A stretch of 64,000 bases of DNA from CAKZQX01 sp034435975 (lineage in GTDB: Bacteria > Chloroflexota > Chloroflexia > Chloroflexales > Chloroflexaceae): contig DAOTWD010000132.1 in NCBI GenBank assembly GCA_034435975.1, forward strand, positions 1 to 64,000, given 5' to 3'. Below the pieces are notes generated by a model. It saw only the letters and a list, made by a program, of their open reading frames with translations, had not been told where the DNA came from and ran no database searches. Of the stretch, positions 1 through 9,733 are shown one piece after another; within the stretch, counting starts at the first letter, position 1; each line of letters opens with the position of its first letter. The translations under genes were made by a program, and so were the position numbers.

Positions 1-140
1 GCCCGCGCCCCGGAGGGACGCGCTACGCCGCACGACGAGGCGACGAGGCGACGAGGCGTGTCACCATGTAGGGCACGGCTCCGGCGTGCCTGCCCGCGCC
101 CCGGAGGGACGCGCTACGCCGCACGACGAGGCGACAAGAC
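1..140. repeat. Tandem dispersed repeat upstream of smc (families A and B)
   Basis: A 26-bp unit beginning GCCCGCGCCCCGGAGGGACG occurs at 1-26 and again at 92-117. Each copy is followed by GACGAGGCGAC runs. Between them lies a small hairpin, GTAGGGCACGG...CCGGCGTGCC, at 68-90. The same 26-mer recurs at 8537-8562, 8590-8615 and, with a diverged end, at 8718-8739. The hairpin recurs at 8629-8651. These are non-coding dispersed repeats; nothing suggests an ORF. Confidence 0.8.
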
Positions 141-191
141 ATCTTTCCTTTAGAACGTTCCAACGCCTCATTGAATAACCTGTAACCTGCT

Positions 192-3100
192 ATGTATCTC
201 AAACGCCTGGAAGTGCAGGGCTTCAAGACCTTTGCCAGCCGCACAGTCCTTGAATTTCGCCCTGGAATTACCGCCATTGTGGGGCCAAACGGCTCCGGCA
301 AGAGCAACCTGGCTGACGCTGTGCGCTGGGTGCTAGGCGAGCAGAGCTATACCGCGCTGCGCTGCAAACGCACCGAAGAGTTGCTGTTCAGCGGCGGCGG
401 TCGGCGGCCTCCCGCTGGCCTGGCCGAGGTCGCGCTGACAATTGATAACAGCGATCGCGTGCTACCGCTGGCGTTCGATGAAGTGACGATCACCCGGCGT
501 GCCACCCGTGCGGGCGAAAACGAGTATTTCCTCAACCGGGCGCGGGTGCGGTTACGCGATATTCAGGAGGCGACCGAGCCGCTGGGAGGGTCGTATACGA
601 TCATCAACCAGGGCCTGGTCGATCTGGCGCTGACGCTGCGCCCGGAAGAACGGCGGCGGCTCTTTGAAGACGCTGCCGAAGTCGGTGGCCTGGAACTACG
701 CAAGACCGAGGCCGAGCGGCGGCTGCGCGAGATGCATACGAATGTGCAGCGCGTGGTCGATGTGCTGGCCGAACTGGAGCCACGCCTGCGGTCACTCAAG
801 CGCCAGGCGCAGCAAGCACGCCAGCATCGTGACTTGAACACCGAGTTGCAGCAGTTGCTCCAGCGTTATCATACGATTCAGTGGCACACCGCGCACGCGG
901 CACAACTGGTGGCCGAACAGCATGCGGCACAGCTAGCGGCTGAACTGGAACAAACCCGCGCTGTCCAGGCGAGCGTCGCGGCCGAGGTGCGCGAGCTACG
1001 TCAGTCATTGCGCACCCGCCGCGAGCAACTGGGCGCACTGCACCAGCAGCGTAGCGCCCTGTACACCCGGGCCGAGGCCATCCAGCGCGATCTGGCCGTC
1101 AGTGCCGAGCGCCTGGCAGCAATGACTCAACGCGCCGAAGAACTGGAGCGGGCGCAAAACGAGCTTGAAATACGGCAAACCGAAACGCGGCATACCCTGG
1201 CGGAGGCGACCACCGCGCTGGAGGTAGCCGAAGCCGATCTGATTGCCCGGCACACGCAACTGGCCGCCCACGAGACAGAGGTAGCCGAGTTGAGCGCGAC
1301 ACGTCGGGCACTGGAACGCGACCTGGCAATTGCCCAGGAGACTGCCTTGCACACCGCGACACAGGCCGCAGCGCAGCGCAGCCGCGCCGAGCAACTGGCC
1401 GCCCGCCGCGCCGAATCGACGCACGAGCAGGCCGCGCTTGCCGCCGCGCTTGAACAGACAGCAACCCACCTGGCGACGGCCCGGCAGCGCGCTGAAACAG
1501 CCCAGGCTGCCGTTGCAGACGCGACGAAGTCCCAGACTGCCGCCCGGCAGCAGGAAGCCGCTGCCCGCGAACACCTGGCCAGGCTGCGGGCCGAACGGTC
1601 AGCAACCGACGAGGAACGAGCGGCAGCCCGCCGCACCCTGGCCGACCTGGAGGCGCGCCTGGACACGCTAAACCGGCTGGCACGCTCCTACAGCGGCACC
1701 TTTGCCGGCGTCAAGGCCGCAATGCAGTGGGCCGAACGCACCGGGCGACATGGCTTTACGCTGGTTGCCACGATTATCCACACCCCACCCGAGTTGGAGA
1801 CGGCGGTTGAGGTGGCACTCGGCTCGCGCCTGCACAATATCGTGGTCGAGACCTGGCAGGATGCCGAGGATGCCATCGCCGAGCTGAAGCGCAGCAATCT
1901 TGGGCGAGCCACATTCTTGCCCCTGGATACGCTACGCACCGGGCGCGATGATCCGCGCCGCTCTGAGTACGCCGCTGACTCGCCCACCGACCCATATACC
2001 GCGCCAGTGCTGGGCGTGGCAGCCGACCTGGTGCGCTATGATGCCCACTATGCCATCGTTGCCCGTCACCTGCTGGGGCGCGTACTGCTGGTGCGCGATT
2101 TGCTGATTGCCCGGCAGGAAGTGCGCCGCTTGCCCGGTGGCTGGATGATTGTGACGTTGAGTGGCGAGCAGGTGCAGAGCAGTGGCGCAGTAACCGGCGG
2201 TTCCCGCACGAAGGAGACCGGCACGCTCCGCCGCGAGCGTGAGTTGCGCGAGTTACCGTCGCAGGTGCAGCAGGTACACAACACGCTGGCTGCGATTGAG
2301 GCCCGGCAGCGGGCGCTGGACGAGCAATTGACCGCCGCGACACAGGCCGTTCGCACAGCCGAGGCCCATCAGAAGGAAGCAACGCAGCATCTCCGCGATC
2401 AGCAGGCGGCGCTGGATCAGGCTATGCGTGAGGTCGCCCGTGCCATCCACGAGCGCGACTGGCAGGAGGAACGGGCCGCAGCCATCCAGCGTGATCTCGA
2501 GGCGCTGACCGAACAGGAGACACACCTGACCGTGCAACAGGCCACCGTCGAGCAACAGGTCGCCGCAGCACAGCAACAACTGGCTGATTTGCGTACACGC
2601 CAGGAGCATGAGATCCAGGCCGACCGTGCTGTACAGGAGCAGGTAAACCAGGTGCGGGCAGCAGTGGCAACGGCAGAAGGCCAGGTCAAAGCCAGCCACA
2701 CCCTGATAGCGACCCACCAGCAAGCCCTGGAACGCCTGGAGCAGCAGCAGCACGCTACCATGCAACGCCTGCTGGCGCTGACAAACGAGCGCCAGGTGCT
2801 GGCAGATATCTGCGCCAACGCCGAGGCGACATATCACGATCTGCTGCAGGCCATTGACGCGCTGCGAGCCGAGATCGACCCGGCTGAAGCGGCGTTGCAC
2901 ACACTCGAAGTGCACCAGGCAGAGCGCGAGCAGCACGAAGCGCACACTACTGCTACGCTCCTGGAGCAGGAAGCCACCTTTCAGCGCGCCACACTTGAAG
3001 CGCAGCGTGCCCACGATCGCCTGGAGCATGTGCTTGAACGTGCCCGCGCCGATGGCGTGGCGATCGGGCCAGCAGTTTCAGCAGAACACACCGCCGCTGA

Positions 3101-3857
3101 CCCGGCCGCTCAGATTATGCCTACAGACGCGGCAGCACCGGCAGCGATGGATATGCCCGAACTGACCGCCCGCATCGCGCAGTTGCAAGAACGCATGGCG
3201 CGGCTGGGAACGATCAATCCGCTAGCCCTGGAAGAATACGCGCAAACTGCTGAACGCCATCGGTTTTTACAGGCGCAACTGGCCGACATCGAGCAGGCAG
3301 AAGGCACCCTGCGCGAGCTGATTACCGAACTGGAGAACGCCATGCACACACGCTTTACCACCACCTTCGGCGCAGTGGCGGCGGAGTTTGAGCGCAGGTT
3401 CACCCGGCTGTTTGGCGGCGGCTCGGCCCGGCTCCAGTTTGTGAACAACGGCACAGGCGATGCGGCCAACGATGATGGCGCGGCAGACGAAGCCCATACG
3501 CCACGAGCGCGATCGGTGGGCATCGAGATCGTGGTTCGGCCTCCCGGCAAACGTCAGCAGAACCTCTCGCTGCTCTCCGGTGGCGAGCGGGCCTTGACCG
3601 CCTCGGCGCTGCTGTTTGCCATCCTGACCGTCAATCCCAGTCCGTTTTGCATTCTGGACGAAGTGGACGCAGCACTGGACGAGTCGAACGTAGGGCGCTT
3701 CCGCGAGGCGCTGATGGAACTGACTCGGCAGACACAGTTTATTCTGATCACGCACAACCGGGGCACCATCGAGGCCGCAGATACGCTGTATGGAGTGACG
3801 ATGGGTGATGATGGTGCCTCGCGGCTGCTATCGCTGGAGGTGACCGTGGAGCGTTGA
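192..3857 (+). CDS. smc: Chromosome segregation protein SMC
   Basis: This is the ATPase of the bacterial condensin-like SMC-ScpAB complex, which folds and segregates the nucleoid. The 1221 residues match full-length SMC. The N-terminus starts in the family way (MYLKRLEVQGFKTFA) and carries the Walker A loop GPNGSGKSN near residues 31-39. Two long Ala/Glu/Arg/Gln-rich coiled coils flank a hinge at about residues 500-680. The C-terminal head has the ABC signature LSGGERALTA near 1127 and Walker B ILDEVDAALDESN near 1154. The ATG at 192 gives the canonical N-terminus although no strong ribosome site precedes it. scpA and scpB are not adjacent. The gene is preceded directly by dispersed repeats, so its promoter must lie within or beyond them. 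The assignment is secure. Confidence 0.97.
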   Translation: MYLKRLEVQGFKTFASRTVLEFRPGITAIVGPNGSGKSNLADAVRWVLGEQSYTALRCKRTEELLFSGGGRRPPAGLAEVALTIDNSDRVLPLAFDEVTITRRATRAGENEYFLNRARVRLRDIQEATEPLGGSYTIINQGLVDLALTLRPEERRRLFEDAAEVGGLELRKTEAERRLREMHTNVQRVVDVLAELEPRLRSLKRQAQQARQHRDLNTELQQLLQRYHTIQWHTAHAAQLVAEQHAAQLAAELEQTRAVQASVAAEVRELRQSLRTRREQLGALHQQRSALYTRAEAIQRDLAVSAERLAAMTQRAEELERAQNELEIRQTETRHTLAEATTALEVAEADLIARHTQLAAHETEVAELSATRRALERDLAIAQETALHTATQAAAQRSRAEQLAARRAESTHEQAALAAALEQTATHLATARQRAETAQAAVADATKSQTAARQQEAAAREHLARLRAERSATDEERAAARRTLADLEARLDTLNRLARSYSGTFAGVKAAMQWAERTGRHGFTLVATIIHTPPELETAVEVALGSRLHNIVVETWQDAEDAIAELKRSNLGRATFLPLDTLRTGRDDPRRSEYAADSPTDPYTAPVLGVAADLVRYDAHYAIVARHLLGRVLLVRDLLIARQEVRRLPGGWMIVTLSGEQVQSSGAVTGGSRTKETGTLRRERELRELPSQVQQVHNTLAAIEARQRALDEQLTAATQAVRTAEAHQKEATQHLRDQQAALDQAMREVARAIHERDWQEERAAAIQRDLEALTEQETHLTVQQATVEQQVAAAQQQLADLRTRQEHEIQADRAVQEQVNQVRAAVATAEGQVKASHTLIATHQQALERLEQQQHATMQRLLALTNERQVLADICANAEATYHDLLQAIDALRAEIDPAEAALHTLEVHQAEREQHEAHTTATLLEQEATFQRATLEAQRAHDRLEHVLERARADGVAIGPAVSAEHTAADPAAQIMPTDAAAPAAMDMPELTARIAQLQERMARLGTINPLALEEYAQTAERHRFLQAQLADIEQAEGTLRELITELENAMHTRFTTTFGAVAAEFERRFTRLFGGGSARLQFVNNGTGDAANDDGAADEAHTPRARSVGIEIVVRPPGKRQQNLSLLSGGERALTASALLFAILTVNPSPFCILDEVDAALDESNVGRFREALMELTRQTQFILITHNRGTIEAADTLYGVTMGDDGASRLLSLEVTVER

Positions 3858-3958
3858 ACGATGGCAACATAACCGTTCAGCGGTTTACCCCAAAGAGAAC
3901 CCGTTACACAGAAACGTCTGGTTTGAGCGATGGCGTAACTCGTGTGATGCATGACGGG

Positions 3959-3964
3959 TATAAT
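3959..3964 (+). promoter_or_regulatory. Possible -10 box upstream of the alpha/beta hydrolase gene
   Basis: TATAAT lies 125 bases before the ATG at 4089, without a clear -35 box at standard spacing. Just downstream an inverted repeat, TATCAGGGGA (3968-3977) and TCCCCTGATA (4024-4033), could form a stem in the leader. This rests on sequence appearance only. Confidence 0.3.
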
Positions 3965-4088
3965 AGATATCAGGGGATAGAAAGCTGCACCACCGGGACT
4001 GGTTATCCGAAACCGGTAATTTGTCCCCTGATAGATCGGCATTGAGCCAGATCGAACGATTGAAGAACAGGAAAGGTCATAGATACCG

Positions 4089-5120
4089 ATGCACGCAAGA
4101 ACGACCCATCAGCGCCACCACAAATACCGGGTGCTGCGGCTGGCGGCCAGTATCCCTCTCACGGCAGCAGCCAGTTGGATTGGCTACAGCACGTTGTTTC
4201 TGGCCCACAACCTGCCCCTGCCACCAGCACTATCAGGCGAGCAGCGTGAGTTGAACGGGCGTACCGGGCGCTTGAGCTATTACGTGGCCGGAACCGGTGC
4301 CCCTATGCTGCTGATCCACAGCATCAACGCCGCCGGCTCGTCCTATGAAGTACGGCCCCTGTTTGAACACTACCGCCAGAGCCGCCGCGTCTATGCACTG
4401 GATCTCCCAGGCTTTGGCTTTTCCGATCGCTCGCCACGTAATTACACGCCCCGCCTGTATGCTGATGCGATTATGGATATGGTCACGGCGATCGAACTGG
4501 ACACCGGAACAACATCCGTAGATGCTCTGGCGCTCTCATTGAGTGCCGAATTTCTGGCCCGTGCCGCCAGTGAACACCCCGACCGCTTCCGCACGCTGGC
4601 GTTTATTACTCCTACCGGCTTCGGCAAAGGCATCCCTCATTATGCTGCACCAGACAGCACGCCTGGCAACCCGGTTCTACGCAGCGTGTTTGACTTTCCG
4701 CTCTGGAATCGGCCTTTCTTCGACCTGTTGACCAGCAAGCCGAGTATTCGCTTCTTTCTGGCACAGACGTTTGGCTCATATGCCGCAATTGATACCGGCC
4801 TGTACGAGTACTGTTATCTGACGACCCATCAACCCGGCGCACAGCATGCCCCCTATGCGTTCGTGTCCGGTTTGCTCTTCAGCACCGACATCGGTCGCGT
4901 GTATGACGCACTGACCCAGCCGGTATGGCTGGCCTATGGTACACGGGGGGCCTTCAGTAACGTTCGCGATCTCCAGCGGGTACAAAGCCAGCCCAACTGG
5001 ACGATCCAGTCCTTTGAGACCGGAGCTTTGCCCTTTTTTGAGCAACCGGCAGCCTTCATTGCGGCCTATGATCAGTTTCTCATCAATGGAACAGGAACAG
5101 GGCAGAATCCCCTTGCGTAG
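4089..5120 (+). CDS. Alpha/beta hydrolase-fold protein with N-terminal membrane anchor
   Basis: A 343-residue alpha/beta hydrolase of unknown substrate. Residues 17-39 form one hydrophobic segment that probably anchors the protein, with the catalytic domain starting near residue 60. The strand and oxyanion region LLIHSINAAGSS is at about 75-85, and the typical ALDLPGFGFSD at about 103-113. The nucleophile elbow reads ALSLSAE, with Ser150 in place and both flanking glycines of GxSxG replaced by Ala and Ser. That is unusual but seen in some family members. A GGAAAGG-like ribosome site precedes the ATG. Its downstream neighbour is the asparaginase-like gene on the same strand, 63 bases away, so co-transcription is possible. 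Confidence 0.8.
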   Translation: MHARTTHQRHHKYRVLRLAASIPLTAAASWIGYSTLFLAHNLPLPPALSGEQRELNGRTGRLSYYVAGTGAPMLLIHSINAAGSSYEVRPLFEHYRQSRRVYALDLPGFGFSDRSPRNYTPRLYADAIMDMVTAIELDTGTTSVDALALSLSAEFLARAASEHPDRFRTLAFITPTGFGKGIPHYAAPDSTPGNPVLRSVFDFPLWNRPFFDLLTSKPSIRFFLAQTFGSYAAIDTGLYEYCYLTTHQPGAQHAPYAFVSGLLFSTDIGRVYDALTQPVWLAYGTRGAFSNVRDLQRVQSQPNWTIQSFETGALPFFEQPAAFIAAYDQFLINGTGTGQNPLA

Positions 5121-5183
5121 GAACAGCGCCTGTGGTACATTCAGTCTAGTCATGACGCACGATTGAATGCGAGTGATGTACCT

Positions 5184-6113
5184 ATGCCAATAGCTCTCAT
5201 TGTTCATGGTGGGGCCGGTATTATTCGTGATGAACTGATCGCCGGGCATCTGGCAGGCTGCAATACGGCGCTGGCGGCAGGGTGGGCGATACTGGAGCAG
5301 GGCGGCTCGGCACTGGATGCCTGCGAAGCGGCGGTACGGGTACTGGAAGATGATCCGGTGTTTAATGCCGGTACTGGATCGGTGCTCAATGCTGTCGGGA
5401 TGGTTGAGCTGGACGCCGCTATCATGGATGGTAGCACACTGGCCTATGGTGCGGTCGGAGCCGTGCAGCGCGTGCGTAACCCAATTACGCTGGCGCGTCA
5501 CATTCTCAATGGCCCGGCGACGATGCTGGTAAGCAGTGGAGCCGAAGCGTTTGCCACGACACAGGGGATGATGCTCTGCGATAACGCCGATCTGATCGTT
5601 GAGCGCGCTCGTACCCGCTGGGAGCGCTGGCGGTCAAAGCACCACCCCCCTGTGGATGGGAACATAACCGAGATCCCTGTGCAAGAAACGCCTGCGGTAT
5701 CAGATGCATACGATACCGTAGGCGCGGTGGCGCTGGATCGGAGCGGCAACCTGGCGGCGGCCAACTCCACGGGAGGGACACCCTTTAAGTTGCCAGGCCG
5801 CGTAGGTGATACGCCGCTGATTGGTTGTGGTCTCTATGCCGACAATGCCGTCGGTGCCTGTGCCGCCACCGGATGGGGCGAAGCGATCATCCGTATGGCG
5901 CTGGCTCGGCGAGCCGTGGAGTTTATGGAACACGGTGTGTCACCGCATGTCGCAGCCCGGCGGGCCGTGGCTCTGTTGATGCGCCGTATACCGAAAGGCA
6001 ACGCCGGCTGTATTCTTCTCAACACCCGCGGCCAGGTTGGCCTGTCCTGGAACACAGCCCGTATGGCCTATGCCTATCGCGTGGAAGGCAGCGCGGCAGT
6101 CGCCGGAGTATAA
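5184..6113 (+). CDS. Isoaspartyl peptidase/L-asparaginase (plant-type Ntn hydrolase)
   Basis: Ntn-hydrolase of the plant-type asparaginase/beta-aspartyl peptidase family, which removes isoaspartyl residues from peptides or hydrolyses asparagine. The start PIALIVHGGAGI is the family N-terminus. The autocleavage site DTVGAVALD places the catalytic Thr at about residue 178, and NSTGGTPFKLPGRVGDTPLIG follows as in the beta subunit. The proenzyme is about 309 residues, normal length. An in-frame TTG at 5163 would add seven residues; the ATG at 5184 fits the family better. The gene runs convergently into the histidine kinase gene, 21 bases apart. The family assignment is firm; the substrate preference cannot be read from the sequence. 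Confidence 0.9.
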   Translation: MPIALIVHGGAGIIRDELIAGHLAGCNTALAAGWAILEQGGSALDACEAAVRVLEDDPVFNAGTGSVLNAVGMVELDAAIMDGSTLAYGAVGAVQRVRNPITLARHILNGPATMLVSSGAEAFATTQGMMLCDNADLIVERARTRWERWRSKHHPPVDGNITEIPVQETPAVSDAYDTVGAVALDRSGNLAAANSTGGTPFKLPGRVGDTPLIGCGLYADNAVGACAATGWGEAIIRMALARRAVEFMEHGVSPHVAARRAVALLMRRIPKGNAGCILLNTRGQVGLSWNTARMAYAYRVEGSAAVAGV

Positions 6114-6134
6114 CACACGCCTGCAGCGACAGTC

Positions 6135-8384
6135 TCATCCCTTGCGATCAACCTCGCCGGCTACTGGCAGCGAGAAGGTAAAGACGCTGCCTTTGCCCAA
6201 CTCACTCTCCACCCAGATCCGCCCGCCATGCAGTTCCACCAGGCCACGTGTAATACTCAAGCCCAGGCCCGTCCCACCAATGCGCCGCGTATTGGTGTTA
6301 TCTACACGATAGAAGCGCTCCCAGATACGCGGCAAATCTTCAGGCGAAATACCAATCCCCTGATCGCGCACGCTCACCAGAAGCCAACGCCCCGGCGGAT
6401 GATCGGGCGGCAACCAGACGCGAGTCGGATCGGCTTCCTGTACCACCAGCTCGATCTCACCGCCATTGGGACTATATTTGATCGCATTGGTGAGCAAGTT
6501 GAAGAGGATCTGCTTCACCTTGTCACGATCAACATAGACCGGTGCCAGCGGATCGGCCAGCCGAATAAGCAACCGATGCCGATCCAGTTGGGCATTGAGC
6601 TGGTTCGTAAGCTCAGCAATCACCTGCCGTAGCGCCACCACCCAACGGTTGAGCTTGACCTTGCCTGCATCCAGGCGTGAAACACCCAGCAAATCCTCAA
6701 CCAGTTGCGAAAGATGAATCGCCTGGTCATACACGGTCTTGATAAATTGCTTCTGGTCAGATGGGGTAAAATCGCGGGCCATCAGCAGTTCGGTGTACCC
6801 CAGGATCGAGGTCAGCGGTGTGCGCAACTCGTGCGACACAATCGAGACAAACTCGTTTTTGAGCCGATCTACCTCCCGCTCACGGGTAACATCGCTCACT
6901 GCCCAGAGCCGCCCGGTATGCTGGCCGAGGCTGTCGTGGGTTGGTACTGACAGCACCTGCAGCTCCTGAACAGGATTGATCAACTGCACCGTCGTTTGCT
7001 GCACGGCATCGGGAGTACGCTGATCGGTGGCACAGAATTCGGTCAGGCGCAACGGGTCAGGCAGACGTGGCAACAGCGCATCGATCAGATCCAGGGGCAC
7101 ATGGAAAGGCAGATCACTATCATGCGGTAGCGAGCGCATACCCCAGGTGGTTGACCAGGCAGGATTAAAGCGGAGCACACGCCCGGTCATATCCAGCAAT
7201 GCCAGGCCGATCGGCAAGCTGGCAAAGACCTGATTGAGCTGGGTACTGGTTTCGAGAACGTCCTGGTAGGTCATGGCCCGGCGCAGAGGCTGCGCCACCT
7301 GCTCACACAGCGCACGCACAAAGGCCAGTTCCTCTTCGCCAAAAGCGGACGAGCGCGGGCTATCCAGCACCAGCACCGCCAGCACACGGCCATTGACCTT
7401 GATCGGGGCCGCCAGTTCCGCCCGCAGGTTGGTGGCTATCGGGCGCACATCAGGATTCTGGGTGACATCGCGCAGCAGCAGAGCGCGACCGCTACGGGCG
7501 ACACGTCCGGCTAACCCCACTTCCCAATTCCAGCGGTGGCGCAACCCGTGCGGCGGGCCAGTGGCAAATGGTTCGACTCCATAGCCCTCATACACCTGCA
7601 CCACCAGTTCCATACGTTCGTGATCTACCAGGCTGATCGCACCGGCTTCAGCACCGGTGGCATCCAGCGTCCAGCGTAGCAGCAGGGTCAGCAGCTTATG
7701 TAAATCAAGCAACTCCTCCAGCTCATGCCCCAGAGCAGTCAGCAAATGTTTCTGGTGTCGGGTCACTGCCGCCGACGAGCGGGCGGCCAGGGCGGTGGTC
7801 GGCGCGGATTCAAAAGGCACCGGTGCATCACGTTCAGACTGCCGCTGCCGCACCCCCTCCTCGGCTATGACCGTAGCCAGTTGCGGCAGCAGCGCCCCGA
7901 TGATTTCCTGCGCAATGCCATCGAAGATTGCCAGATCATCAGCGCGGAGTTCCAGGATGCCCCACAGCCGGCCATCCCAGCGAATCGGCGCACCGAGATA
8001 GGCAACCTGCACGGCGGGCAGCGTCACCTGGTTTTCCTGCGGGGCCTCCAGTACACACAATCGGCAAGTCAGTTGCCCATTGAGCGCTACCTGACGCATC
8101 AATGCATCATCCCAGGGATAGGGCCAGTCGTCGGGGGCACAAAACTGCTGGCGTCCGGTGCCAGGTTGGGCCGACTGGAACCAGCATGTCAGGCGCGCAT
8201 CGCGGTAGGCAATCGCATTGCGCAGGAGGGTAAACAGTGCCTGGATCCGCAACATCAGCGGACGCCCATTGTGAAGCAGGCGCGTTGCCTCGGTCAGCAG
8301 CGCCAGCATCTCGGTTGATTCGTGGAACAACGTTTGCACGAGCGGTAACTTAGTATTACGGTGAGCGGTATGTTCAGCAGTCAA
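6135..8384 (-). CDS. Sensor histidine kinase with two GAF domains and a PAS domain
   Basis: A 749-residue cytoplasmic sensor kinase with no membrane segment. Domains in order are a degenerate GAF region (about 30-190), a second GAF (about 215-372), a PAS domain (about 380-500), the dimerisation/phosphoacceptor domain with H-box IVSHELRTPLTSILGY (about 520), and an ATPase domain. The ATPase domain has N-box LFNLLTNAIKYSPNGGE, G1 DQGIGISPEDLPRIWERFYR and G2 GGTGLGLSI. All catalytic motifs are intact, so it should phosphorylate a response regulator, but none is encoded nearby. The signal sensed by the GAF/PAS region is unknown. The start ATG at 8384 opens onto a repeat-rich intergenic region. 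Confidence 0.93.
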   Translation of the reverse strand: MTAEHTAHRNTKLPLVQTLFHESTEMLALLTEATRLLHNGRPLMLRIQALFTLLRNAIAYRDARLTCWFQSAQPGTGRQQFCAPDDWPYPWDDALMRQVALNGQLTCRLCVLEAPQENQVTLPAVQVAYLGAPIRWDGRLWGILELRADDLAIFDGIAQEIIGALLPQLATVIAEEGVRQRQSERDAPVPFESAPTTALAARSSAAVTRHQKHLLTALGHELEELLDLHKLLTLLLRWTLDATGAEAGAISLVDHERMELVVQVYEGYGVEPFATGPPHGLRHRWNWEVGLAGRVARSGRALLLRDVTQNPDVRPIATNLRAELAAPIKVNGRVLAVLVLDSPRSSAFGEEELAFVRALCEQVAQPLRRAMTYQDVLETSTQLNQVFASLPIGLALLDMTGRVLRFNPAWSTTWGMRSLPHDSDLPFHVPLDLIDALLPRLPDPLRLTEFCATDQRTPDAVQQTTVQLINPVQELQVLSVPTHDSLGQHTGRLWAVSDVTREREVDRLKNEFVSIVSHELRTPLTSILGYTELLMARDFTPSDQKQFIKTVYDQAIHLSQLVEDLLGVSRLDAGKVKLNRWVVALRQVIAELTNQLNAQLDRHRLLIRLADPLAPVYVDRDKVKQILFNLLTNAIKYSPNGGEIELVVQEADPTRVWLPPDHPPGRWLLVSVRDQGIGISPEDLPRIWERFYRVDNTNTRRIGGTGLGLSITRGLVELHGGRIWVESELGKGSVFTFSLPVAGEVDRKG

Positions 8385-8896
8385 CTCAGGTGCATACGGA
8401 GTACGCCGCTCTCCGTGATGGTAGCGTGATCTCTTTGGAAATACCTGCTGTCTGCTGACATTGTAGTCAATCAGACCTGGCTGTCAATAGACGGGGCCGA
8501 GGCAACGCGCCCCCAGGGACGCGCTCCCAGGCGCCCGCCCGCGCCCCGGAGGGACGCGCTACCGGCTGTCCCTCACACACCGAACGCCCGCCCGCGCCCC
8601 GGAGGGACGCGCTACAACGCACCAGGGCGTAGGGCACGGCTCCGGCGTGCCCACGGTCGTGCCGGGTGCACCGCACGCGGAGACGCCACCCACCGGTAGG
8701 ATGCCCCCGCCGCGCCCGCCCGCGCCCCGGAGGGACGCGATCCCAGGGAAGGGGCCTCCGCGTATCCGCCCAGGTCTTGTATAATAAGACATGGGTCGTG
8801 ACGACGCCCGGTGGTGCCCGAGGTGCGCAGCAATGCGTGTCACGGTGATGCGAGGCGGCAGGGCACCCCGCCACAGGAGGTCAACAGGAGGCGAGT
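8385..8896. repeat. Repeat-rich intergenic region upstream of the epimerase gene
   Basis: This 512-bp divergent spacer holds three copies of the repeat seen at the left edge of the window (8537-8562, 8590-8615, and 8718-8739 with a changed end), plus one copy of the GGCACGG/CCGTGCC hairpin at 8629-8651. Open frames here are products of the GC-rich repeats and are not supported as genes. Promoters for the histidine kinase (minus) and the epimerase (plus) must lie in it. Confidence 0.8.
8780..8785 (+). promoter_or_regulatory. Possible -10 box for the epimerase gene
   Basis: TATAAT sits inside a small palindrome, GTCTTGTATAATAAGAC, 112 bases upstream of the epimerase ATG and just after the last repeat copy. 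No good -35 box is visible. Confidence 0.35.
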
Positions 8897-9310
8897 ATGT
8901 TTAAGAGTGTCGATCACATTGGCTTTGCAGTCAAGAACATTGATCAGGCGGTTGAGTTCTACGGAAAGGCGTTCGGCATTACCGAGTGGGAGCATATTCC
9001 AATGCCAGAACGCCATATGGCGGTTGCGGCGACGCGCATGGGCGAGACATTGCTGGAATTGATCGCACCTACGTCAGACGAGGCCAGCTTTGCCAAGTAT
9101 TTGAACGAGAAGGGGCCAGGGATGCATCATGTGGCCTATCGCGTCGATGATATTCATGCCGCGCTGAACGAGCTACGTGAACGAGGGGTCAAACTGATCG
9201 ATGAAGAGCCACGCCCCGGCATTCACAATACATTGGTGGCCTTTGTGCATCCGAAGAACGGCGATCAGGGTGTGCTGGTGGAACTGGTGCAGCACATGGA
9301 TCATCATTGA
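8897..9310 (+). CDS. mce: Methylmalonyl-CoA epimerase
   Basis: VOC-superfamily epimerase that interconverts (2S)- and (2R)-methylmalonyl-CoA in propionate metabolism. In Chloroflexus relatives the same step serves the 3-hydroxypropionate bi-cycle. The 137 residues match the family length. Metal ligands expected in the family are visible: His7 in SVDHIGFAV, His77/His78 in GMHHVAYRV, and Glu129 in VLVELVQ. The ribosome site AGGAGG is well placed before ATG 8897. No methylmalonyl-CoA mutase gene is adjacent. A strong hairpin follows 24 bases after the stop. The enzyme assignment is secure; which pathway it serves is inferred. Confidence 0.93.
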   Translation: MFKSVDHIGFAVKNIDQAVEFYGKAFGITEWEHIPMPERHMAVAATRMGETLLELIAPTSDEASFAKYLNEKGPGMHHVAYRVDDIHAALNELRERGVKLIDEEPRPGIHNTLVAFVHPKNGDQGVLVELVQHMDHH

Positions 9311-9334
9311 TACGCACCAGGTGTATTTTTGTAC

Positions 9335-9367
9335 GCTGGAGGCGGCAGCATGGCTGCCGCCTCCAGC
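9335..9367 (+). terminator. Strong hairpin after the epimerase gene
   Basis: Perfect 15-bp stem GCTGGAGGCGGCAGC with a 3-base loop, 24 bases after the epimerase stop. It lacks a downstream T-run (the T-run lies upstream), so it is a stem that could stop or protect the transcript rather than a textbook intrinsic terminator. Confidence 0.55.
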
Positions 9368-9553
9368 ATGTCGCGGCAGCGTAGGCCCGGCTCCTGGCGC
9401 ACGCCCGCAGCCCCGACTCAAGTCGGGACTCCCCTAACCCTATCTGCACGCCGGGAGTCGCGGCTTCAACTATGCCCGGTATTGCCGATCTATGCGCCAC
9501 GTTGCCCGGCAACGGTACTGCAGTATGGGCGCCAACACGAGGAGGAGCATGCG

Positions 9554-9598
9554 ATGACCTGTATTACCGGTTATGTTGATCATCGGGGACTCCTTTAG
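9554..9598 (+). pseudogene. 14-codon ORF with strong ribosome site, possible gene remnant
   Basis: ATG at 9554 follows GAGGAGGAGCATGCG and reads MTCITGYVDHRGLL before TAG. A good ribosome site before a peptide this short suggests the 5' stub of a lost gene. The MTCI(T/V)G start resembles the N-terminus of proteasome-like Ntn hydrolases, but this is a short, weak similarity from memory. It could instead be a leader peptide. Confidence 0.3.
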
Positions 9599-9733
9599 CC
9601 GACGGTTGCCGTTCGCCCTCACGCCGGGTGCCTGAAGGCACCGGCTCGCGTTCCGCAGGCCGCCTGTGTACCCTGTGTCCAGCCCGCGCAGGCACGCTTT
9701 GCCACCGCTCGCCCGCGGCTTTCAGCCGCCCGG
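9599..9733. other. Spacer between remnant ORF and ATPase gene
   Basis: GC-rich spacer with a perfect palindrome GGTGCCTGAAGGCACC at 9627-9642. Together with CCCGACTCAAGTCGGG at about 9413-9428 upstream, it is a candidate for stopping minus-strand or plus-strand transcripts. No ORF here is supported. Confidence 0.4.

Noticed and set aside
8510..8874. Several minus-strand ORFs in the repeat region
   Set aside because: Products of GC-rich dispersed repeats, with several frames open at once and no family features.
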